DNA of 15,401 bases from Saccoglossus kowalevskii (Eukaryota; Hemichordata; Enteropneusta; Harrimaniidae). A program made the position numbers and the translations under genes. Positions 9,801-15,401 of this stretch are shown here, in pieces (the first letter of the stretch is position 1; every line of letters starts with the position of its first letter). Under the pieces are notes generated by a model that was not told where the DNA came from, did not search any database, and saw only the letters and a program-made list of their open reading frames with translations. The stretch lies in the NCBI RefSeq assembly GCF_000003605.2, contig NW_003156296.1, forward strand, positions 1 to 15,401. Direction: 5' to 3'.

Positions 9801-10803
9801 AGTGAGTCTCGCCTGTATGAATGGAAAAACGCAATTGCCGATCTGTACTAGCCGATTCAAATAATGGATACACAGGCACTGACCCATTGGCTATGCTTCG
9901 ACTGTTCAATGTTAGAGCTGCATCTCTACTGCTATCAGAAAATGGATGATACGTATTACATAATTCATCAAGTTTCACGGGGAGAAGGAATGGTTGTTCT
10001 ATGAATCGAATTGCTCTGTTAACTGATAATAAATGTTCACATTCGAAACTTGGAAGTCTGCTACGTGTTGCGATTGTTGCAGCTTGTATACATGTGCTAC
10101 TCTCGCAAAATACTTTTGGATTTGTACAAAGAAGTTCTTTCTCAGCATGAATTGGTAAGGCATTTCTCGGACCAGCTTCCACTGCAAATAAGGAGTTTTC
10201 TCGAATCACAGAATATGATTTAAGAACTGGCAAAGACTTAAAACTATTGCCATGTATGTTTTCTTCGTGGCGTTTAAGATTTTTTTTCAACATACGTTCG
10301 CCACATTCAGAACATGATACTCTGTCTACCCCACGTTTGAATAGTGGAATGCGTGTTGATGTACTACATGATAAATGGTTTACTAAAGGCAGATTGGATG
10401 AGGGTGATGGAGATTCATCTCTTTCAGAATCATCGCCAGGATCTTCATGATCGATTGGTGGTGGCATTGGCAGTGGTTGCGAATGTTGTTGCTTTTTATC
10501 TTCTGTAAAATACAATATAACAACACATAATTATCTTTCTAATTACGGTGTATTATAGCTTTCTATTTTGGTATTGTACTATTCTGAAGAGAACATTAAA
10601 CGTGAATACGTAAAAACAACATATATGTTACCATTCTCAGTCTTCTTTCTTGATAATAATACGGCCACTTCAATGTTGTCCATGCTGTTGTCGCATGTTT
10701 TAAGATGCCGCTCCAATATGTAGGCCTTTGACCAAATAGTCAAACAAAATGGGCAGTGCCAGTGTCGTGGCGTTTTAATAATCGCGCTGTCACATTTACA
10801 CAT
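2639..10803 (-). CDS. HMGXB3/KDZ-type zinc-finger protein with OTU protease domain, 22 exons
   Basis: Exons (minus order): 10803-10632, 10502-9345, 9138-8999, 8853-8652, 8489-8401, 8172-7978, 7773-7629, 7438-6809, 6694-6605, 6386-6306, 6183-5906, 5435-5183, 5087-5038, 4895-4837, 4700-4645, 4348-4308, 4132-4016, 3879-3821, 3701-3602, 3509-3448, 2946-2869, 2786-2639. Each boundary is GT/AG with matching phase; the total is 4,203 nt, 1,400 residues plus TAG. Domain order: C2HC finger (17-37), C2H2 finger (121-141), SWIM/CxC4-like cluster (312-322), Cys cluster (414-455), conserved core (470-610), SAP-like segment (655-683), C-P-H/RAESPRD block (703-890), OTU (about 1010-1144), unassigned C terminus. 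From memory this is the order of invertebrate proteins related to HMGXB3 and to KDZ transposases. Likely roles are DNA binding or transposition plus deubiquitination, both inferred. The exon 5 donor is the weak point: the stronger GTAAGA at 8381 gives a frame clash. Confidence 0.8.
3199..3301 (-). CDS. Possible alternative terminal exon of the large gene
   Basis: An AG at 3302-3303 opens a frame in the same phase as exon 20. It reads FTSRGRAIKFSKISKQ, then LPLTEEWEQFVL and TAG (33 codons plus stop). Its polypyrimidine tract is poorer than that of exon 21. I prefer the path through 2946-2869 and 2786-2639 because those two exons fit each other and the frame without strain. This exon may be an alternative 3' end or a chance open frame inside the intron. 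Confidence 0.25.
4016..5087 (-). CDS. Exons 13-17: small basic/acidic linker exons after OTU
   Basis: Five short exons chain in phase: 5087-5038 (INKDTMKYNLRVNPSK), 4895-4837 (KRFSDKWITETVKKKKTAE, strongly basic), 4700-4645 (DIAIIIGDSEQDHQKPTL), 4348-4308 (TSGLSQMHRRNDE) and 4132-4016 (NPDDVSTCVDANDVTEDNSN, then KFVFQKTDIIRE). Lengths of 50, 59, 56, 41 and 117 nt are all compatible with phase at both sides. The KKKK stretch might serve as a nuclear localisation signal. No domain is recognised. The exon at 4132-4016 has a weak polypyrimidine tract before its AG and is the least certain of the five. Confidence 0.6.
4390..4560. repeat. Possible interspersed-repeat fragment in an intron
   Basis: Within the intron 4349-4644 the base composition shifts to markedly more GC than its neighbours, with AGGTCA words at 4432-4437 and 4451-4456 and GGTGCCCCAGAGGCC nearby. 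This resembles a short interspersed element inserted in the intron, but no terminal repeat, tail or target duplication was found. AGGTCA is also a nuclear-receptor half-site, though the 13-bp spacing gives no standard element. Confidence 0.3.
5183..6183 (-). CDS. Exons 11-12: OTU cysteine-protease (deubiquitinase-type) domain
   Basis: Exon 11 (6183-5906) has a charged helical lead (VLRESRETAEKETENITRLR), then LPPTPMDGNCLFHALCEHI. This is the OTU motif with D1016 and C1019, the oxyanion/catalytic Asp and nucleophile Cys. Exon 12 (5435-5183) continues FENYIDYMKGPSVWGDQIIL, typical of OTU (the W-G-D block before a hydrophobic helix). It ends with YLGYLPNLHYMAVKPL, where H1136 is the expected catalytic His. 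All key residues are present, so the domain is predicted to be active. OTU proteases cleave ubiquitin or ubiquitin-like chains; the substrate here is unknown. The exon 11/12 junction (CAG|GTAAGA to TTTCTAAAG) is phase 0 and restores one continuous domain, strong evidence that the splice model is right. Confidence 0.85.
6306..6694 (-). CDS. Exons 9-10: acidic/Ser linker
   Basis: Exon 9 (6694-6605) is bounded by CCCACACAG and CACAG|GTATGA and encodes a polar linker (HSTSNHSAIDHISN, then SLSEQGDVT). Exon 10 (6386-6306) is bounded by CCAATACAG and CAAG|GTAATT and encodes NIPEHSVIDLEVAKEIL and then AMDQTQ. Both keep phase 1 on each side. No domain is recognised. They connect the transposase-like block to the OTU domain and look like a flexible spacer. 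Confidence 0.7.
6809..7438 (-). CDS. Exon 8: conserved catalytic-like block of the KDZ/HMGXB3 family
   Basis: The 630-nt exon (residues 701-910) holds GGWLSASCPHRIVYAVKFL, then RAESPRDHVDL (721-731), VVIVDMPHMVARHGN (D745), FHPYDGRVAE, LPWL, HLCLYDVFHQQNTS (D815), LRRI, INSQ-type VNSQVAEQ (843-849), FLNTM and THIFILMNVIH. These ordered motifs are the strongest family signal in the window. KDZ transposases are reported to use an RNase-H-like fold with acidic catalytic residues. D727, D730, D745, D815 and E848 are candidates seen here, but I cannot say which, if any, are catalytic. The block has no stop or frameshift. It starts at acceptor TTATTAAG and ends at the strong donor A|GTAAGT. Confidence 0.78.
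7629..8172 (-). CDS. Exons 6-7: conserved PSYxxWAP segment and SAP-like motif
   Basis: Exon 6 (8172-7978, 65 codons, phase 0 at both ends) begins MAKKIIQMTPSYSAWAPYIG, a segment shared with the HMGXB3/KDZ-like family, followed by a charged helix-rich stretch ending in SSSIT. Exon 7 (7773-7629) reads VKEICSTCNIAATGSK and then DMVLRIRQAL. That is the helix-loop-helix pattern of a SAP DNA-binding motif (L/I-x-x-x-C-x-x-x-x-I-x-x-T-G-x-K-x-x-L), with Met replacing the common Leu. The exon ends IWGASG with phase 1 into exon 8. A SAP motif would bind AT-rich DNA, as in scaffold-attachment proteins and some transposases. That function is inferred. Confidence 0.72.
8382..9138 (-). CDS. Exons 3-5: Cys cluster and conserved HMGXB3/KDZ-type core
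   Basis: Exon 3 (9138-8999) continues the cluster as YCRKCSLCDLVYR (C449, C452, C455) and then LHNYDDKWIFSVRLLVFLR. Exon 4 (8853-8652) gives NHTAIGSV, HFEALTDHDYTFNC and then CGSNPPVIITDLQRK. This HFEALT...C..CG..PPV...D..RK pattern is what I recognise from HMGXB3-like and KDZ-associated proteins. Exon 5 starts at 8489 with SSLKLPDV and DVETFWKKIEME. It ends either at 8401 (donor GTGAAA, frame kept) or at 8382 (donor GTAAGA, better consensus but out of frame with exon 6). Family spacing between the FW and PSY motifs, as I remember it, fits the longer exon better, so the true junction is open. Confidence 0.75.
9345..10803 (-). CDS. Exons 1-2: zinc fingers and SWIM/CxC4-like cluster
   Basis: Exon 1 (10803-10632, residues 1-57) has C17-x2-C20-x12-H33-x3-C37, a C2HC-type finger. 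Exon 2 (10502-9345) begins with a low-complexity acidic/Pro/Ser stretch, then C121-x2-C124-x11-H136-x4-H141, a C2H2 finger ending EENIHG. At residues 312-322 is CRCCKKRGCGH, fitting the SWIM spacing C-x-C-x(n)-C-x-H. In HMGXB3 relatives the corresponding region is called a CxC4-like cluster associated with KDZ transposases (family knowledge, from memory). A CKVC pair (414, 417) near the end of exon 2 starts a further cluster completed in exon 3. The exon 1 donor G|GTAACA and the exon 2 acceptor TTTTACAG share phase 1. These modules point to nucleic-acid binding in the nucleus, an inference. Confidence 0.8.
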
Positions 10804-10817
10804 AACACTGTGTAATC

Positions 10818-11448
10818 CTGCAAATAGGTTAACAAAATTGTAGTATAATTATATGTGGTGCTTCTGAGTTGACAATAAGTGGATGTGTAATGAATACCTG
10901 TATGATTGCCCGTAATAAACCAATGCGATGGTAGATTAATTCAATACAATTGACCTAATTCGTCATATCCATGACAGACTCAGAATCTAAGTTGACTACG
11001 ACAACTACGCTGAGAAACTAATAATATTTGACCAAAACCAGTTATACAATTACCTGCAATGATTTGCAATCTTGGCAATTATCTGAATTTATTGACATTG
11101 TTTGGTTTTCACGACGAAACGAGAGGGCGGATAACATACCAAAGTATGTATAGAACTAAATAGAATTAGAAATTTGATATAACCAACAGAATCAAACAAT
11201 GCGGCTTTGTTGCTGAAGCTGTATAAGTAATGAGTAAAATATGGTGAGCAATATTTAATAATGTAATTTGAACTAATATACAGCAAAGGTGTAAATATAT
11301 ACAATGATCTCCAGATTGCGAGAACCAAACATATATTCCATTCTCTCCGTTCTTTGTTTCAAATATCTAGTTTACATAGCAAGAATAAAACACCATCTGA
11401 TGCGGTGTAACGTGGTCTCTTGCTCACGAAATCTTAGTGTATACTTAC
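10818..11448. other. Presumed first intron of the large gene
   Basis: AT-rich sequence between the donor at 11448 and the acceptor at 10818. It holds a 15-codon ATG frame at 11098-11054 followed by CAG|GTAATT, which ends in phase 0 and so does not fit the next exon. It might be an alternative 5' exon. No other feature is seen. Confidence 0.4.
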
Positions 11449-11503
11449 CGAGAAAACTCACTCTCGATTTCCAGTGCACTGCACGTATGTGCTTCATGAT
11501 CAT
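11449..11503 (-). CDS. Possible first coding exon of the large gene
   Basis: On the minus strand an ATG at 11503, with an in-frame TGA shortly upstream, opens 18 codons (MIMKHIRAVHWKSRVSFL) and ends at a near-perfect donor G|GTAAGTAT at 11448. Its phase 1 end joins correctly to an acceptor TTTGCAG at 10818. Residues LHSV then lead straight into the Met at 10803. This would lengthen the protein by 23 residues to about 1,423. The 631-bp intron contains other possible small exons that do not fit the phase. If this exon is non-coding, the start is the ATG at 10803. Confidence 0.45.
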
Positions 11504-11785
11504 GTATTTTTGCCTTTTGTATCACATAAAGCACAATGATATCGGGAACAATGGCAATTTCCCTCATCACTGCATTTCAAAATTCTATAAGACAAGTCAT
11601 TCTCTCCGGTTACAATACTCGGGAATTCATTATCTGGGAACGCATCAAGAATCAAGCATTTTATTCTGAAATGTCATTTATTAAGGTGATTGGGAAGGTG
11701 ACGGTGAAAGTTGAGTAGATACGACTCATTGGCGAGAGTTTGTGAAAGTTTTTAAAATGAGATACTTGATAAGAATACAATTATT
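11504..11785. other. 5' flank between the gene and the satellite array
   Basis: About 280 bp separates the proposed first exon from the start of the satellite, so the promoter of the large gene would have to lie here or within the array. No clear TATA box or initiator is visible. Short plus-strand frames crossing this interval have no recognisable motif. Confidence 0.35.
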
Positions 11786-14700
11786 GTACTACAGGGAGGG
11801 CAGCGCTCTCAAATAGAATGCAATTATTTTGTAGCCGCCGTGATATAATTTCGTATAATTTCTGCATGGAAAGTACGTAATTTAATACATTAGTCTAGTA
11901 AATATTGTTTGAATTACAAATAGTGCTATAACTGTACTTCAAACGACGTTGTTATAATGAAGCGTGCTGTGGTAGAACAGGGAGCGCAGCGCTCTCTAAT
12001 AGAATGCAATTATTTCGTAGCCGCCGTGATATAATTTCGTATAATTTCTGCATGGAAAGTACGTAATTTAATAAAGTAGACTAGTAAATATTGCTTGAAT
12101 TACAAATAGTGCTATAACTGTACTTCAAACGACGTTGTTATAATGAAGCGTGCTGTGGTAGAACAGGGAGCGCAGCGCTCTCTAATAGAATGCAATTATT
12201 TCGTAGCCGCCGTGATATAATTTCTGCATGGAAAGTACGTAATTTAATAAATTAGTCTAGTAAATATTGTTTGAATTACAAATAGTGCTATAACTGTGCT
12301 TCAAACGACGTTGTTATAATGAAGCGTGCTGTGGTAGAACAGGGAGCGCAGCGCTCTCTAATAGAATGAAGTTATTTCGTAGCCGCTGTGATATTAATTT
12401 GTATAATTTCTGCATGGAAAGTACCTAATTTAATAAAGTAGACTAGTAAATATTGTTTGAATTACAAATAGTGCTATGACTGTACTTCAAACACGTTGTT
12501 ATAATGAAGCGTGCTGTGGTAGAACACAGAGCGCAGCGTTCTCTAATAGAATGCAGTTATTTCGTAGCCGCCGTGATATAATTTCGTATAATTTCTGCAT
12601 GGAAAGTACGTATTTTAATAAAGTAGACTAGTAAATATTGTTTGAATTACAAATAGTGTTATAAATGTACTTCAAACACGTTGTCATAATGAAGCGTGCT
12701 GTGGTAGAACAGAGAGCGCAGTGCTCTCTAATAGAATGCAGTTATTTCGTAGCCGCCGTGATATAATTTCTGCATGGAAAGTACGTAATTTAATAAAGTA
12801 GACTAGTAAATATTGTTTGAATTACAAATAGTCCTATAACTGTGCTTCAAACGACGTTGTTATAATGAAGCGTGCTGTGGTAGAACACAGAGCGCAGCGC
12901 TCTCTAATAGAATGAAGTTATTTCGTAGCCGCCGTGATATAATTTCGTATAATTTCTGCATGGAAAGTACGTATTTTAATAAAGTAGACTAGTAAATATT
13001 GTTTGAATTACAAATAGTGCTATAACTGTGCTTCAAACACGTTGTTATAATGAAGCGTGCTGTGGTAGAACAGAGAGCGCAGCGCTCTCTAATAGAATGC
13101 AGTTATTTCGCAGCCGCCGTGATATAATTTCGTATAATTTCTGCATGGAAAGTACGTATTTTAATAAAGTAGACTAGTAAATATTGTTTGAATTACAAAT
13201 AGTGCTATAACTGTACTTCAAACGACGTTGTTATAATGAAGCGTGCTGTGGTAGAACAGGGAGCGCAGCGCTCTCTAATAGAATGCAATTATTTCATAGC
13301 CGCCGTGATATATTTTCGTATAATTTCTGCATGGAAAGTACGTAATTTAATAAAGTAGACTAGTAAATATTGCTTGAATTACAAATAGTGCTATAACTGT
13401 ACTTCAAACGACGTTGTTATAATGAAGCGTGCTGTGGTAGAACAGGGAGCGCAGCGCTCTCTAATAGAATGCAATTATTTCGTAGCCGCCGTGATATAAT
13501 TTCGTATAATTTCTACATGGAAAGTACGTATTTTAATAAAGTAGACTAGTAAATATTGTTTGAATTACAAATAGTGCTATGACTGTACTTCAAACACGTT
13601 ATAATGAAGCGTGCTGTGGTAGAACACAGAGCGCAACGCTCTCTAATAGAATGCAGTTATTTCGTAGCCGCCGTGATATAATTTCGTATAATTTCTGCAT
13701 GGAAAGTACGTATTTTAATAAAGTAGACTAGTAAATATTGTTTGAATTACAAAAAGTGCTATAACTGTGCTTCAAACACGTTGTTATAATGAAGCGTGCT
13801 GTGGTAGAACAGAGAGCGCAGCGCTCTCTAATAGAATGCAGTTATTTCGCAGCCGCCGTGATATAATTTCTGCATGGAAAGTACGTAATTTAATAAAGTA
13901 GACTAGTAAATATTGTTTGAATTACAAATAGTGCTATAACTGTACTTCAAACGACGTTGTTATAATGAAGCGTGCTGTGGTAGAACAGGGAGCGCAGCGC
14001 TCTCTAATAGAATGCAATTATTTCGTAGCCGCCGTGATATAATTTCGTATAATTTCTGCATGGAAAGTACGTAATTTAATAAAGTAGACTAGTAAATATT
14101 GTTTGAATTACAAATAGTGCTATAAATGTACTTCAAACACGTTGTTATAATGAAGCGTGCTGTGGTAGAACAGGGAGCGCAGCGCTCTCTAATATAATGA
14201 AGTTATTTCGTAGCCGCCGTGATATAATTTCGTATAATTTCTGCATGGAAAGTACGTATTTTAATAAAGTAGACTAGTAAATATTGTTTGAATTACAAAT
14301 AGTGCTATGACTGTACTTTAAACACGTTGTTATAATGAAGCGTGCTGTGGTAGAACACAGAGCGCAGCGCTCTCTAATAGAATGCAGTTATTTCGTAGCC
14401 GCCGTGATATAATTTCGTATAATTTCTGCATGGAAAGTACGTATTTTAATAAAGTAGACTAGTAAATATTGTTTGAATTACAAATAGTGCTATAAATGTA
14501 CTTCAAACACGTTGTTATAATGAAGCGTGCTGTGGTAGAACACAGAGCGCAGCGCTCTCTAATAGAATGCAGTTATTTCGTAGCCGCCGTGATATAATTT
14601 CGTATAATTTCTGCATGGAAAGTACGTATTTTAATAAAGTAGACTAGTAAATATTGTTTGAATTACAAATAGTGCTATAAATGTACTTCAAACACGTTGT

Positions 14701-15394
14701 TATAATGAAGCGTGCTGTGGTAGAACACAGAGCGCAGCGCTCTCTAATAGAATGCAGTTATTTCGTAGCCGCCGTGATATAATTTCGTATAATTTCTGCA
14801 TGGAAAGTACGTAATTTAATAAATTAGTCTAGTAAATATTGTTTGAATTACAAATAGTGCTATAACTGTGCTTCAAACGACGTTGTTATAATGAAGCGTG
14901 CTGTGGTAGAACAGAGAGCGCAGCGCTCTCTAATAGAATGCAGTTATTTCGTAGCCGCCGTGATATAATTTCGTATAATTTCTGCATGGAAAGTACGTAA
15001 TTTAATAAATTAGTCTAGTAAATATTGTTTGAATTACAAATAGTGCTATAACTGTGCTTCAAACGACGTTGTTATAATGAAGCGTGCTGTGGTAGAACAC
15101 AGAGCGCAGCGCTCTCTAATAGAATGCAGTTATTTCGTAGCCGCCGTGATATAATTTCGTATAATTTCTGCATGGAAAGTACGTAATTTAATAAATTAGT
15201 CTAGTAAATATTGTTTGAATTACAAATAGTGCTATAACTGTGCTTCAAACGACGTTGTTATAATGAAGCGTGCTGTGGTAGAACACAGAGCGCAACGCTC
15301 TCTAATAGAATGAAGTTATTTCGTAGCCGCTGTGATATTAATTTGTATAATTTCTACATGGAAAGTACGTAATTTAATAAAGTAGACTAGTAAA
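11786..15394. repeat. Satellite array, about 19 monomers of 185-186 bp
   Basis: The word AGCGTGCTGTGGTAGAACA recurs at 11961, 12147, 12323, 12508, 12693, 12869, 13054, 13240, 13426, 13608, 13793, 13969, 14154, 14339, 14524, 14709, 14895, 15081 and 15267. Spacing is 185 or 186 bp, except 176 bp three times, where a 10-bp TCGTATAATT-type block is missing, and 182 bp once. The first unit (11786-11960) is the most diverged. Each monomer carries a palindrome, in its best form AGAGCGC-A-GCGCTCT, followed by CTAATAGAATG. The last unit breaks off after AGTAAAT near 15394 and the sequence becomes TGATGA, so the array may end there. There is no reading frame of interest. It could be a centromere-type satellite, or the tandem core of a Helitron/Helentron-derived element of the kind known in bivalves. 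Confidence 0.95.
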
Positions 15395-15401
15395 TTGATG
15401 A

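Noticed and set aside
10860-10970. Possible small exon (VNCIELIYHRIGLL) with a CAG|GTATTC donor
   Set aside because: Phase 0 at both ends does not join to exon 1 in frame, and there is no family similarity.
11054-11098. Possible small first exon MSINSDNCQDCKSLQ with a CAG|GTAATT donor
   Set aside because: Ends in phase 0, whereas the acceptor at 10818 needs phase 1 to enter the zinc-finger frame. Kept only as a possible untranslated alternative.
11304-11718. Overlapping plus-strand open frames of 121 and 60 codons
   Set aside because: No recognisable motif. They overlap the proposed first exon on the other strand and look like chance frames.
11786-15394. CRISPR-like array
   Set aside because: Monomers are about 185 bp and adjoin directly with no unique spacers. 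This is a eukaryotic satellite.
1-15401. tRNA, rRNA or bacterial operon features
   Set aside because: No cloverleaf or rRNA words were recognised, and genes are split by introns, so ribosome-binding sites and bacterial terminators do not apply.

Overview
This window is eukaryotic nuclear DNA from an animal, most plausibly a marine invertebrate such as a bivalve mollusc or another lophotrochozoan. The evidence is AT-rich sequence, a gene split by many short GT-AG introns, a degraded reverse-transcriptase relic, a minisatellite and a 185-bp satellite array. No prokaryotic operon signal is present. The organism assignment is an inference from protein style and repeat content and was not tested by any search.

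Layout, left to right. 1-237 is a 48-bp minisatellite. 257-298 is a 15-bp-arm hairpin whose reverse complement resembles part of the satellite at the other end of the window. 299-1342 shows no gene. 1343-1926 (+) is a frameshifted relic of a reverse transcriptase. 1927-2638 looks like 3' flank. 2639-10803 (-) is one large gene, with a possible further 5' exon at 11449-11503. 11786-15394 is a tandem array of about 19 monomers of roughly 185 bp.

The main result is the minus-strand gene. Taking exons by eye (open frame plus GT/AG boundaries plus matching intron phase) gives 22 exons. They join into a single frame of about 1,400 codons, with one awkward junction (exon 5/6). The protein order is: two C2H2/C2HC zinc fingers; a SWIM/CxC4-like Cys-His cluster; a Cys-pair cluster; a conserved core of the HMGXB3/KDZ-transposase-associated type; a SAP-like segment; a block with the C-P-H, R-A-E-S-P-R-D and N-S-Q-V-A-E-Q motifs; an OTU cysteine-protease domain with its D, C and H residues present; and a C-terminal region I cannot assign, built from many small exons. 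The family assignment comes from motif memory, not a search.

The gene could be a domesticated host gene or the coding part of a large KDZ (Kyakuja-Dileera-Zisupton)-type DNA transposon. The related motif lying in opposite orientation on both flanks makes a large element with satellite-bearing ends a hypothesis worth testing.
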